A stretch of 64,000 nt of DNA from Vespula vulgaris (GCF_905475345.1 NC_066586.1:6110900-6174899), one strand, 5' to 3'. Positions 40,669 through 52,829 are shown, numbered from the stretch's first letter. Translations and numbers: made by a program. The notes: a model not told the origin generated them from the sequence alone.

Positions 40669-43050
40669 TCGTATTCCGTTCTTCCGACATTCGTTGTACA
40701 TATAAGTAGTCGAATGTAAGTGGGCCACGCGTGTTTATCGACCTCTTCAAGTCGGCACGGTGTTCCTCCTGCTGGCGTCGTTTCCTCCTGCCAACAGTGG
40801 CTGCTGCCTTTTGCCTTCGCTGCTCTTGGCCAAATCTCGACGACCTTCGACGAGTGGATTATCGGTGGAAAAGGAATTAACGAACGGGAGCACCGAGAGG
40901 TACTTCCATCGTCTAGCACCTCTTTGTGGCTTTTAGATAAGGTCTCTCCCTCTCTCCCTTTACTCGCTCCTACGTAAGCCTCCTGTTACTACTGCCGTTG
41001 CTACTGCTGCTGCTGGTGCTGTTGCTGCTGCTGTTACTGGTACTGCTCTGCGAAAGACTGTAAAAACGTACGTGAAAATTCCCGCAACCCTGATATTACG
41101 AGGGCTTCCAAGCAAAGGGTCACACGAGTGCTGCTCCTGCGTCCTTAAAAAGTATTTTCTTTCTTTCTTTCTTTCTTTCTTTCTTTGCTCGTGAGAGAGA
41201 CGCCTTCTTTTTTTCTTTCTTGAAAATAATAAAAGAAAAAGAAAATAAATAAATTCTCTTCCTACGTAGAGAATATCCTGCTAGAAAATATCGCACGGAA
41301 CGTAAAATCGATAAAGAGATCGTGCTTAGAAATGGTAAAATGTACTTTGAAATTGAAACGAAATCGTTTCGAGCTCTGGCATATACTACTACGGTGGATC
41401 GTTTCTCGTTGGATACTGGACGCGATCGTCCCTACTTTCTTTTCTTTTCTCTTCTCTCTCTCTCTCTCTCTTTCTCTCTTTCTTTTTCTCTTTCTCTCTT
41501 TCTCGTTCATCTCCTCCCTGTAGCCTACGTACACACAAGTTATATCCCTATCTCGTTCAACTTTCTCTGTTTACACACCGCATCGTTGCGGGAGCGATGA
41601 ACGGACAGAGGAATGGCTGGGCGGACGAAAGAACGAACGAACGAACGAATGTACGGACAAACGGACTGACGGACAAACGAACTGACTGACGGGCCTTTCC
41701 CTTGAAATAACAATTCTCCCCGTCCATCTTTCGAATCTTTCGTTCTCACGTGGATACCACCGTGCAGACTCCCGTTTCTCGCCGTCGCGCGAACCAGGTA
41801 TTTTAACGGAACTATATACCTTCGTTTGCTGTTCTCTTCTCTTTCGTGTTTTTAACAAAACTGAATTTTTTTTTAAGGAAGACGTGTTCAACGTTCAATA
41901 ATAAATTCGTTCGTAAATTCGACCTATGAACGATAGAAACGAACAGATTAACAAACCGATCTCCGACGCTTATTACCGTACGTTCGACATAGTCAAGATT
42001 CTTTCTTCGAATCGAATGACTTGGCGAATATTCTTCGTAGAAAATGTCATGTGGCTTGAACCTAACAAAAAGAAGAAGAAAAAAAAAAAGAAAAAGAAAA
42101 AGGGAAAGGAACAAAATAATAAATAAAAGATTTATGTTCTACGTAACTTGTACGTAACGATGCATGTACAATAACGCGAATAACACGTTATATTATTCAA
42201 ATTACGAAATGAATATCCATTAGCGATTAGAAGGAAAATGATATAACACTCGTGTTTCTTCGCAACACGTATCATTCGGATTCTGTATCGTACTTATCTA
42301 ACTTACATACCATTCTCTCTCTTTCTCCTTCTCTCTTTTTCTTTTTGATCGGCGATTATCCGCTTATCGCCTTTTTCATAATGTCGCGCATTGTTTCGCT
42401 TTCAAAGAGGCGCGAAAGAGGAGAGGATTATGGTTGGAGAAGCGAGAGAGTCCATTGTTTCGAAAAACGCGATCAGGACGTCCCTGAAACGCAGGGCGCG
42501 TAATGCGCCGCATTGAGCATTAGAACGGATTATAATAAGGCGATCCTGTCATAAGCAGATGCCCGAATCCGATCTCTCTCTACACGCATGCAAGAGCCAC
42601 TCTCGCTTTACTAGTTTTGTACTTCTTCCTTCTTTTTTAATGATTATTCTTGCCTAATTTCGCCCAATTATCAAACATCAAAATATCTATTTTATTTCTT
42701 TTGAAAATATTTTCATTTAACTCGCTCGTTAAAAATGACAAACTATATTTTTTATTTCTAAGTATTGTTTATCCTTCACTTCTCTTTTTTATAGGTATAG
42801 TATTTATTATATTTTTATAGATATAGTATTTAATCATAATTAGCCTTAGTCTAACTCACTTATAAGGAACGAATGAATTAAACTTTTTATGAGATATCGT
42901 TTTCTATTTGTTCTTCTTTCTCTTTTACTTACCACGAGCAATTACGATTTCCTTCTTTGTTTTCTTTTTTTTTTTTTGCTCAAAATGATCTTACTCCAAA
43001 TCATATACGAAAAATGATGAACTATAGTAAGTTCTATTTGTAAGAACGAA

Positions 43051-43084
<34 letters not shown>

Positions 43085-45651
43085 TTCGAATATAGAGCTT
43101 GCTTCGCATACAATATTCGAATGTTAAATCTCTTCCGTAGAAATAACAGACTTACGAGGTGGATTATAGGACTTGGGGGATCACAGACGCTTATGGTACG
43201 CTTTAAAGTATTTTCTACAAAGGGTGCTCCCTCTTACGAAAGCATCGTGCTCCTTACCTGACGACAGTTCGCGCCAACGAAACGTGCTCTTCTTGTTTAA
43301 TCTAGAAAAGAAGAAAAAAGGGACGGGAAGAGTGTATCTACTTACTCACAAACGTCACAAACTTGACACGAGATTATTATATAAAGTGAAAATAATATAA
43401 AACGAACATTTCTATCTCTTTTTCTTTTCCCTTTATGAAATTTAATATCTAGACACGTAAAATTTCGTTTGTTGTTTCAGGTCAAAATCTGGTTTCAAAA
43501 TCATCGGTACAAATGTAAGAGACAAGCCAAAGAAAAGGCGATGGCCGAACAGAACGCTCAAAATCAGGTAAGTTAATAAATATTTGTATGATTTTTTTTT
43601 CGATATGTGAATGGATCCAAAGTAAAAAAAAAAAAAGAAGGGAAATAGAGAAGGGAAAAAAAGAAAAAACAAAAAAAATAACCGGATAAAAAAAAAGGAA
43701 AAAAAAATTGTAGTCGTTCGTTTCGTTCGAAATCAATCGGTTAATTTCGACGATATATTTTTTACCTATTTCTCAATGGATCGCTCTTTGAAAAAACAAT
43801 TTTCCATATAACGCGACAGAGACGCGCATTGGGCGAAAATATCGAGCACTTTAGGATGAAACAGCTTTAAATGAAAAATACTTGGCGCCATATAAATCCG
43901 GGTATTCGCATTATATTTCCGTTTCAAGAGGGGACCACTCGGCGAACTCGAAGCGCTTCCGCATTCATTTCGTTATGCCATTCAAAATTTACGAGCGATG
44001 ACGTTGCACTTCGCCCTGCAAAAAACACATGCATCAGAGAGAAAGAGAGAAAGAGAGAGCGAGCGAGCGAGAGAGAGAGAGAGAGAGAGAGAGAAGAGTA
44101 GAGAAAACGATTTCTTTTTTCTTAACTAGAAAATGTAGATACCAAAAGTCTAATATTTCGTCCAATCGTTCAATTTTGCATGTAATCGACGCTTGAAAAG
44201 ACGCGATATCCTAAAGAGATATCTCGATTGCGAGTTGGAAACGTGCCCTGTCTCGATCTCTTGTACGCATCAACGAATACGAATCGGTTGCCCCCTCCTC
44301 CGAAAGAATAACATTCAAAAGAAACGAAAAGGGCCTTGCGATCGTCCCGATATACGAAGATTCCTCTTTGAATATATTATTCCTTCACGTATGCGGGATC
44401 ACGAAAATCTCTTCTCGTCGCGCGTTAAAATCAAATCGTTCTATCGCTATCTCGGAATAAAATTTCTAGCACGAGCTCAGTCGAGTATGCGTGTATGTGG
44501 TAGTAGGTATTACTAAAATATAAAAGATTCATTCTCGATGCAACTCATGCGATTTGGCTTGGAAATTATTATTGTCAAATAATTTTTCTAAACAGGCGAT
44601 ATGATTTGCAACATTTCTTTACCATCTGTGTCCATCGAAATGTCAGCAGTTACGTTTGCTGATAAAACGTAATTGACGAAGCGATTACGTTGTTCGCACG
44701 TGTCATGCTAAACGGCAAGCTCGAAGAAAATAATGGAGCGGTAACAAATTCGTATCGACGAACGTTTCGCGTGTTTTTATTTTCTATTTTTTTTCGTTTT
44801 TGTTTTTTATTTATTTATTTATTTTTTATCTAAAAATATGCTTAGGATAGATATGCGACAGCTAGATAGATAGATTCGTATGATTCTATGTATATATATA
44901 TGTATATATGCATGTATAGCTATCTATACCAATGAGCCAGAAGTTCGAAAACGATTTTCATCGAAATTCGATGGCGATTGTGAAAGTCAACGGTTGGGAG
45001 AGCAGTAGGCGTCCAATAAAAATCCTCTTTTCTACCAGCCGCGTATCGCTTCGATATGAAGTGACGCTTATCCTCGCAGATTTTACAAAAATAACGTGTT
45101 TCCCGTGTGAGCGATAACGAAGTGATTAAAACAAAGGGAATAACTCGGAAAAATATTTTCAATATGCGATACCGTGTATGTATCATATTTGCAATTAAAT
45201 AAAGATAATAACAATCGGCTTTTAATCGATTAAAAATCGTCGATGTTTTCTGTGTCATACTATAGATATCTAATACGTTTTATAAAAAAATTCTTAAAAA
45301 TACTATCATAATACAGTAGCGAGAGAAAATCCTGAACAATTTGTTGGTCTCTTAAGGATCCAGAGAGATCCTTCGCTTTGGTAACGCTTAGGTAAAACCT
45401 TGAAATATCCGGAGCCTTTTTCCTTTCAATGTAACAATAGAGTCGACATTGTCACCAACGAGCAGTAAACATCTATACAGTATTAATGGTGCTGAAAGTT
45501 ATCTACTGACCCGATCTGTCTATCGTTTCTTTCTCCCCTCGTTGGAGCACGCAAGGCCGAGCAACCACCCCATAATTTACTCGTTAGTTTTTCGTACCCC
45601 GTGGGTTCTAAACGTTTGGTGGCCGTCGCCCCTCTTCTCTTTCGCTCTCTA

Positions 45652-45719
<68 letters not shown>

Positions 45720-46583
45720 CCGACTCAATTTCAATTCACGGTTTGTTTACTCTTGCCTTCTCCTACCCAACGACTCGCGCTCGTATCTCGATCTGGCTCG
45801 ATGATACGTGTAATTGCAGAACCGCCTCCGCGGCTACATCGAACGCGTCCATACGAACGAATAGTTTACAGACACGCGCGCACACGTATCTACATAAACG
45901 TACGTAGACATACATAGACGTAGATTCTATAGCGAAGAGAGAAAAAGAAAGAGACCATCGGGCGTGGCCGTTACATCGACAATGTAATCGGTTGTATACA
46001 ATGGGACAATTCTATCGACGCGAATACCAAAGAGCAAAGAATAGATACTCCTTACAAGGGACAATTTTCTGTGCAACGCGAATTTATTACTATCTATTAC
46101 CCAAGAACTCGAAGGAAAAAGTAATATTATAAGAAACGGAAAATATAGATAGGTATTCGAGAAAGAATATATTTTAATTCGACGAGAATCGGACGGACGA
46201 GAATATCTAAATGAAACTTTTAATTATCTTAGCAGAATATACTTTTACGTGATATACTTTTAGATATACTTCTGAACGGTATGTTCAAATGCAGAAATTC
46301 AGGGAAAAGCGCAGTGGAATCTATGCTGAAATGTGCGGCGCGGAAAAGGAAGATAGAAAGGCCGCTGTAACGTCGACGGTAGCGACGGCGGTGGCGGCGG
46401 CGGCACCAGTGGCGGCGGCGATGGCGGCGGTATACTGCCGTCGGTCGGGCTCAGATTTTTCTCTTTTTTTCGTTTTATTCCATTTTCTCCCCTCGTAGCG
46501 GTAAAAAATTTCAAGTGCCTGTGCGAGCGAGCGCAAAAGAGAAAGAGAGAGAGAGAAACAGAGAAAGAGAAAGAGAGAGAAAA

Positions 46584-46616
<33 letters not shown>

Positions 46617-46890
46617 AGGATAGAAAGAGAGAAAGAGGGGGAGGAGGAAAGGGTGGGGAGGGGGAGATCCTGCAGGGGTGCGCGGAAACGGGCTCTCGAG
46701 TGCCGGTCGCCATCTTGCCGTTGGTACAGTCACGCGCAACACCTGGATGCGAATCGGGATTACCAATACGACCATTCACATCGATCGACACCCCTCGACT
46801 CTTAGCGCGAAAAATCGTCGATCTAGTTTTTTGTTTTATTTCCAATTCGAATAGATTCGCGAATATCGGGAGCAATAAGTTTGGGTAGAA

Positions 46891-46935
<45 letters not shown>

Positions 46936-47912
46936 GGCACGAGATGGGAGAGATTGTTCGATAAAAAATAATACCGACTCGACGAATCGGTATCTTTTTT
47001 AAAGAGAGAAAGATTTCGGTGGGCAGGCACTTTTGTAAAGATCGGGGACCGTCTAATGTAATTACATGTGCGGTAAAACAGCGGTTATTAGATTTAAAAA
47101 CCACTTCCCCGTTTATAGAACCCATTGAATTCCATTCGTCGCGGAAACGAGAGGTCCCGGCAGAAATCTTTTAATATCCCTCCGCCTTCTTTGTTCGGTC
47201 GAAGCTTCTGTAAAGAGCCGAGATGGAGGGATGGTGAGGTAGGGTAAGGTTGGGTGGAGGTCTACCAGCGCAACCGAGGAGGTAGCTTTTAGTTAATTAC
47301 ATCAATTTCCACGAAGAGTGTTTTTCCCTGCAACACATTTCCTCGTCTGGAATCTCCGATAAATGGTTCGACTTGTTGGGGAAAAAAAAAAGAGAAAAAA
47401 GGAAAAGGAAGAAAAAGAAAAAAGAAATGCGTGTTCTTCGCGATAGCTACAGAGAGCTAGGTATATTTAAAGTCATCGATAGCTCATTCGCTCTTATTTT
47501 CCCTCCCACGTGAAAAGTCGATCACGGAAATACGATTGCTTCCAGTTGATCGGTAGTCGCTCATCGTCGCAACTTCGGGTCCCATTATCCTCTCTCTCTC
47601 TCTCTCTCTCTTTCTCGCCCTGTCTGTCTGTCTGTCTGTCTCTCTTTACCGTCTCTAGCGCTACTCGTCTCCTAAGCAGAGCTATTTTCGCCGGAAATCG
47701 TTTAACGCGCGTTGAAGTGGCTAAAGTGGCGTGACGCGTGACGCGCGCGCGGACCGTCATGCGTTTAACGTAATCGTCACTTTGTCAGCGTGAAGTGCAT
47801 GGGCATGCCTGCACTTACGTCGTAACGTTCAACGTGTGTCCAAGCTAAGTTGGTAGCGGGGCTCTTGAGGTTCCTATCGACCTCGTAATTCTCTATCTCC
47901 CTCTCCCTTTGT

Positions 47913-47943
<31 letters not shown>

Positions 47944-48821
47944 GCTTGACTTCCTATCGCGACGTAAATTCCATGGTACGATACAAATGGAAGTTTTCGA
48001 TCGGTCGTCGTTGAAGAGGAGTAGAAAGTATGGACGAAGGAAAAAAAAAGTTTTAGCTTGATTTTTTGGAGCGATTATATTATTAAAAGCGCGTAGCTTG
48101 GTCGTCCGGGAGATCGAAGAGGAATGTCGTGTAGCGAGTGTTGATACAGCTGAGTGGTCGTCTCGGCAGGTACTCGGTTGTTGGCTCGCTTCGGCTTCTG
48201 TTTGGCATGCCAGCGGTAAGCGTAAAACGTAGAGGCGGTCGACGGTAGCAGCAGCGTTGTGCTGCGTAGTGTTTGTTCGCGAGGTGAGGTTTCAGTTCGC
48301 TGAATTTCGAATTAGTCGGTTAGCTATCCGTTGTAGGATAGCAATGGGCGCGATAGCTAGCTAGCTAGCTAGCTATCTAGCTAGCTAGATAGATAGATAG
48401 ATAGATAGATAGAGAAAGGTTGTTGGAAGGTTGAAGGAGAGGACAAGTGGTAAAAGACAATACGCGTGTGTTTCAGAGCGCGAGCTCGCCACGGCGGGTA
48501 GCGGTGCCGGTACTGGTGAAGGACGGGAAGCCCTGCGGGAGCGGAGGCGGAGGCGGCAACGAGGGTAGCCGCGGCGGGCCTAGCGCCGCCCTGGCGAGCC
48601 CCGCACCCCACATGACGGCGGCCTCGAGTCCCCACGGCTCGCACCACGCCGCCTCCTCCTCGGTGTCGCATCATTCGGTGGTGGGAGTGAGTCACGTGAT
48701 GACCTCCAGCCAGAGCCTCCAGCATTGCTCTTACACGCGGACGGGAGCCCAGCAGAGCATGCAACAGCAGCAGCAACCGCAGTGCGGCGCTTATCTGCCC
48801 TTGCAGAGCCGGGCTTGGTAG
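29880..48821 (+). CDS. scro: scarecrow, NK2.1-class homeobox transcription factor
   Basis: This is the insect orthologue of NKX2-1/NKX2-4, a nuclear DNA-binding factor of brain and pharynx development. Coding exons are 29880..30768, 32551..32852, 43481..43567 and 48477..48821, totalling 540 residues. Features in order: Gly/Ser-rich start; 34 consecutive Gln (residues 34-67); eh1/TN motif FSVTDILSP (108-116); Gly-Val runs; AISRLM after the first junction, as in NKX2-1; homeodomain 354-413 with WFQNHRYK (Tyr54 marks the NK2 class); NK2-specific domain VAVPVLVKDGKPC coded at the start of exon 4; C terminus ending LQSRAW. vnd is excluded because its homeodomain starts RKRRVLFSKAQTYELE-like and differs after helix 3. 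The homeodomain is interrupted between Gln44 and Val45, a usual intron site of NK genes. Confidence 0.95.
29979..30080 (+). repeat. scro: CAG/CAA repeat coding for 34 glutamines
   Basis: 34 in-frame Gln codons, a mixture of CAG and CAA, run without interruption in scro exon 1. Mixed codons usually make such tracts more stable than pure CAG. Polyglutamine stretches are common in insect developmental transcription factors. The antisense strand reads as a polyleucine frame, which is an artefact. Confidence 0.98.
30769..32550 (+). other. scro: scro intron 1
   Basis: The donor is CCA|GTGAGT after DPRFA and the acceptor is TTTTGCAG before the codons for SRLM; joining gives AISRLM, as in the vertebrate homologue. 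The intron contains CT tracts and a (TTC)n run (31062-31090). If it were retained, translation would run on to a stop at 31263-31265 and lack the homeodomain. Confidence 0.9.
35659..35729 (+). promoter_or_regulatory. Cluster of Sox-type ATTGTT sites
   Basis: ATTGTT occurs at 35659-35664, 35684-35689, 35712-35717 and 35724-35729, and the second is followed at once by an inverted ACAATG, forming ATTGTTACAATG. Four cores within 71 bases plus one inverted core is far above chance. ATTGTT/AACAAT is the established core of Sox HMG proteins, such as SoxNeuro and Dichaete, in the insect nervous system. Enhancer function is inferred. Confidence 0.4.
35962..36010 (+). repeat. (CA)n microsatellite
   Basis: An uninterrupted CA run follows a short (GT)n run at 35943-35958, then changes to CACG units. 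The GT and CA runs can pair as an imperfect hairpin. Confidence 0.9.
39433..39537 (+). repeat. (GAT)n/(AAC)n/(AAT)n trinucleotide repeat
   Basis: ATG/ATA units pass into AAC and then into about twenty AAT units. It lies in scro intron 2 and shows no sign of coding. Confidence 0.9.
40616..40669 (+). repeat. (CATA)n then (CA)n microsatellite
   Basis: CATA units are followed by about twenty CA units in scro intron 2. Confidence 0.9.
43073..43133 (+). other. Perfect 21-bp inverted repeat (hairpin)
   Basis: The left arm 43073-43093 and right arm 43113-43133 are exact reverse complements (21 of 21), with a 19-base loop at 43094-43112. The arm contains AACATTCGAATAT. A run of GA repeats touches the left arm. 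RNA from the scro strand or the opposite strand would fold into a stable stem of about the size handled by Dicer. It could also be a remnant of a short inverted-repeat element. See finding. Confidence 0.85.
45659..45716 (+). repeat. Pure (CT)n microsatellite, about 29 units
   Basis: An uninterrupted CT run in scro intron 3. Runs of this purity are usually length-polymorphic. Confidence 0.97.
46893..46928. repeat. (TA)n microsatellite
   Basis: An alternating TA run in scro intron 3. Confidence 0.95.
47793..47816. promoter_or_regulatory. Inverted pair of NK2-type AAGTG sites
   Basis: AAGTGCA (47793-47799) and TGCACTT (47810-47816) form a perfect inverted repeat around a ten-base centre that itself contains GGCATGCC. 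AAGTG is the established core bound by NK2 homeodomains with Tyr54, the class coded by this gene, so autoregulation is possible. The site is 660 bases before scro exon 4. Function is inferred. Confidence 0.3.
48356..48412 (+). repeat. (AGCT)n then (GATA)n repeat beside scro exon 4
   Basis: Self-complementary CTAG/AGCT units (48356-48388) are followed by GATA units to 48412, close to the branch-point area of the last scro intron. Confidence 0.9.
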
Positions 48822-50285
48822 TGCGCGCCATCCGCGGCGGGGGCCGCGGCCTACGCCAATCCCTCCGTTACGGGCCCATGGACCCTCGCCGCGGATACTG
48901 CAGCTGCCTGGTACTCCATTCCCGACGACAGCAACTAAAGGACGAATGGAACGGACCGCGACCAATCGTCTTTGATATCGATCGATTCCCCTCGATCGAT
49001 TCCTGATCAACGTAATTTTTTATCCGACTCTACTACGGCCTTCCCTTACGAAGTCTAGTAGACGTAAGACATACGATTTTCGCGGCCCGCTCTTCAAGGA
49101 CCTTTGCAACGATCTTGCCTCGTCGATATTATCGGGAATGATCTAAGAACGGAGGATGTGCGCGAATTATTTCTTCTCGGACGTTAAAAAGTCGCATGGT
49201 GATTTTAGTGGAAGAAAAAAAAAAAAAAACGCCGACCCGAAAAACGCGCGAGTGAACGGACAAACAAGATAGAATATCTAATAATCGTTTACTTTACCCT
49301 ACGCCTACCTACCAATGGTTTCACGTGCGTCATCACCAAAGTTCGATCGAACGGCGATCTCGTAGAGACTTAGCCATCGATCGTTCGTCGATTATGTGAG
49401 ATAAACGGCGATGACGAGCCAAATGTAAATTTCGCTTAGATGCGAATGCAAACAACATCAGCCATCGTTTTTACGTGTACGTCGCAAAAGAAGCTTTGTT
49501 ACAAGTCGACCTTTCAATCGGCGATAAAGGATCTACCTAATTTTTAAGAGCCTGTCCTTTAGCATAAATTAGTTTTTGATCTTTCTGAAAAAATCGGAGA
49601 TGTTGTAAACAAAGTACTCCGCGTTCTTTAACGAAAGATCAAAAGTTCTTTTTTTCTTTTCTCTTTTCAAAAAGAAAAAAGAAAATCCCTTCCGTTTCAT
49701 TTTCTTTTTCGTAAAGATTTGCAAAACTCTGAGAAGGACGAACATCCCGTTTTATATCGCAATGTTCCAATTTACTTGTCTCAAAGGCACGAACGAAGGT
49801 ATCGATTTCAATTACGCGAAACCGTACACCCAGTGTCGGCACATTCACTGACTCGATTTCACCGAACGCGGAACGCGAGACGCACTCGTTCGACATTGTT
49901 GCATCGGTGAATACAGGAGTCCCACGAGCCTGTTGCCAACGCAACCCGTCTGCTTTGTGTCGCTAATCGAGTCGATCTAATTGAAATCCAAATTTGCTTT
50001 GATTGCCACTCCAACGTTAGCGGAGTTAACCGTTGGCGCTCATCGATCCCCATCTAACACTACAATCTGTATGAAATTCTCGACGTATATTTTTTTTATT
50101 TTCTCTCCCTCCATCTTCCATCCATCCAAAAAAAGTTCTTCTTTATGTCCGTTCCAACTTATTTGTTATTCGAGAATCATTCGCGTAAAGAGAATTTTTC
50201 CCATTAATTTTTTTCAACGTAATCAGGACGTCGAACATTTTCGAGATACTATTCATCGAAAACTCGACCGTGCGAAATTCAACAA

Positions 50286-50385
50286 TGAAGAAGAAGAAGA
50301 AGAAGAAGGAGAGGAAGAGGAAGAGGAGGAGGAGGAGGAGGAGGAGAATAAGAAGAGGAAGAAAGAGAAGAAGAAGAAAAAAAAA
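50286..50385. repeat. (GAA/GAG)n purine repeat
   Basis: A 100-base purine tract of GAA and GAG units, probably within the scro 3' UTR. The polyglutamate and polyserine frames it opens are artefacts. Confidence 0.9.
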
Positions 50386-51594
50386 AGAGAGATATTCTCG
50401 CAAGGTAGAAGGCAAGCTTTTTCAAAAGCGACTAAGTCACGTCGATCGTGGCCGTCGCGCGAGAATTTTTTCGACGAAGCTTGACGCAACCGATTCTGAA
50501 TATGTCTATCCATGAGGGATTTCTTTAGAATCGCGTCTACTTCGCACTTCACCTTCCCCTATCTCTTTCCCCTTTTTCTTTCTTCCTTGAAAGCACATGT
50601 TCGCAGCAACTACCGTTGAAGAGAAAGAGAAGGGAAAGAAATCGCGTAGATGCCATGGTAGATACATATAATTTATTCGTTTCAACGGACCGCGTCGATA
50701 GAAACTAGAGAAAGAAAGGAAGAGAGAGAGAGAAAGAGAGAGAATGTTCGCACTAACTCGCACGCTAACACTTTCCTTTTCCACTTTTTTTTCTTGCGAA
50801 AGCACACGTACGCGAGATAAAAAGCTAGAAGAAGACAAAAATCCATCTTTTTCTTCTTTACGCTAGCGAACGCGAGAGACTAGAAAGAAAAAGGGAAAGA
50901 AATAAAGAGAGAGAGAGAGAGAGAGAGAATGAGTGAAAGGGAGGGAGGGTAGGAGAAGAAGAGAAAGCGGAGGGGACGAGAACGTTTCGCGTTCGTGCCA
51001 CGTACTGTGATAACGAGGTCACAGATGAGGACTTAAGGCGAATGTAAATATACGCTTAGGGAGCATAGGTACACGTGCGGTCGCGCGCACAAAGAATATA
51101 CGGACGCTCGTACATACGTTACACACATACACGTACATACACCCACAGAATTATACATACAGACGCACAATTGTATGCTTGCTCGCAAGCAACCGAACAA
51201 GCAAGCACGCGAGAGAGAAAGAGACGCATACACACGTACACATGAACACGCGCGCACACATACCCACTCATGCAAAACGGGGAGACTACTCTTTCGCGGT
51301 GCATCACAGAGTTGATATTTTTTTTTTTTCTTTTCTTTTCTTTTTCCAACTTTTTTTCTCGTAAAGATTTTAAACCGACTTACAGAAGCGCGTCGTTTGC
51401 ACATTGTAACAACGAATTTCAGAAAGGAAGAAAAAAGAAAGAGAAAATAAATGAGAAGTTTATTATTGTATTAATGAAAAATAATTAAAAAAAAAAAAAA
51501 TAAATAAATAAATAAAAACAAAAACCGCTAGAAAACGAGCATTATCGACATTAAGATAATTGATTTAAACGAAGCAAAGAAACAACGCAGAACA

Positions 51595-51597
51595 AAA

Positions 51598-51628
<31 letters not shown>

Positions 51629-51630
51629 AA
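51595..51630 (+). repeat. (AATA)n repeat
   Basis: Tandem AATA units create many overlapping AATAAA hexamers after the scro coding end; a smaller copy lies at 51498-51518. One of these could serve as a scro polyadenylation signal. Confidence 0.8.
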
Positions 51631-52263
51631 AAAGAGGTAAAAGGCACACATCGATCGATGATAGCAAGTAGAAGGTGTGACGGTGATGAAGATTTAGAGA
51701 TTATTATAAAAAGTTTTGTAAATAAACAACAGAGATATTAATAAAACGATACTTATGCAAACATCGAAAATACTGTTTCTTTTTTTGTCTTCACATTTCT
51801 TACCCTTTATCCTTATGTACATATACACATATATATATACATATATATATGTATGTATATCGAATCGAAGAAAGAAGAAAAGAAAATAGAGATTACTTAA
51901 GTCGATGACAAAATTTGTTTCTTTAATCGAGTCAAAAAAACAAATAAAAAGAATAAAAGTAATAGTAATGAAAAATAAAACTGTGTTCATTAAAGTTCTC
52001 GGTAAATTTTCCAAACGGAAAGTCATTCGAAAGAAGGCATCGAGGTAGGAACACCATGGAAACGCCCTTTCAAGAGAGAGAGAGAGAGAGAGAGAAAGGG
52101 AAAGAGTACGAGAGATCTCATCGAGGATGAGGACGAGGACGAGGACGAGAGCAAAGCGGTAAGAGAGACTACAGCAACACCGAGAAAAAGCTTAATGCCG
52201 TATACGCTGTTGGCCCCGTAACGTCGTAACCCCCTTGCTAAAAGAGAAAAGGGCGCTTCGTAG

Positions 52264-52300
52264 ATAGGTAGGTAGGTAGGTAGGTAGGTAGGTAGGTTGG
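52264..52300 (+). repeat. (TAGG)n repeat
   Basis: About eight TAGG units. This is not the insect telomere unit TTAGG. Confidence 0.9.
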
Positions 52301-52767
52301 TAGATACGCGTAGCCACGCTACGATTATTAAGGTAAGCCGATCCCCTTCTTGATAGGCGGCGAGGAGGTTAATGCTTCGAAAACGGACACAGGAGGTACA
52401 GGTTGTCGGGAATTATTGGAGTCAGTGCGCGTTCGTGTGCTCGTTATTGGATATTTTCTAAGGGCTAGGGGCTACGAGAAAGATTCTCTTCGGATCGCGA
52501 ACCGATTTTATTAAGCACGACCGTGTCTAATTGCTCTGTCTAGGGGGTTCGTGGATCACGGTTACATTTTCTCTCTCTTTCTCTCTCCTATCTACCTATC
52601 TATCTACCTATCTCTCTCACACTTTGGAATTGAATGAATCACTCGAAGCTTCGGTCGAGAACAAAGAACATATCTATTCTTGAGCTGAAAATAGAACAAA
52701 GTTTCAAAGTTTCTTGCTGAGAGAAGCGAGAGATGAAAAGATCGATCGAGAAGAAGGTGACGTAGAA

Positions 52768-52782
52768 TGAGAAGAAGAAGAA

Positions 52783-52829
<47 letters not shown>

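Larger units (their letters stand above)
32853..43480 (+). other. scro: scro intron 2 (10.6 kb, regulatory candidate)
   Basis: No coding exon is recognised inside. It is filled with GA/CT, TA, AC, AAT and TTTC microsatellites, separated by non-repetitive islands at about 35610-35830, 38440-38660, 39050-39420 and 42480-42600. These islands hold the Sox-site cluster and other candidates described under findings. A perfect hairpin lies at 43073-43133, 350 bases before the acceptor. Confidence 0.8.
32727..43528 (+). other. scro: Homeodomain of scro (split by intron 2)
   Basis: Residues 354-413 are coded by the end of exon 2 (to 32852) and the start of exon 3 (from 43481). Helix 1 contains QVYELERRF, helix 2 PEREHLASLI, and helix 3 VKIWFQNHRYKCKR with Trp48, Phe49, Asn51 and Arg53 intact. 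Tyr54 gives the NK2 preference for sites with an AAGTG core. A 10.6-kb intron separates positions 44 and 45. Confidence 0.97.
43568..48476 (+). other. scro: scro intron 3
   Basis: The donor is CAG|GTAAGT and the acceptor is TGTTTCAG. It contains a long (CT)n run at 45659-45716, GA runs at 44038-44096 and 46540-46615, (TA)n at 46893-46928 and (TGTC)n at 47620-47640. A block of AGCT and GATA repeats at 48356-48412 ends about 65 bases before exon 4. No coding exon is recognised. Confidence 0.85.

Noticed and set aside
46971..46999. Stem ATACCGA/TCGGTAT followed by a T run, resembling an intrinsic terminator
   Set aside because: Bacterial-type terminators have no role here; the stem is seven pairs and lies in an intron.
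52264..52300. Possible telomere-like repeat
   Set aside because: The unit is TAGG, not the arthropod TTAGG, and the array is short and internal.
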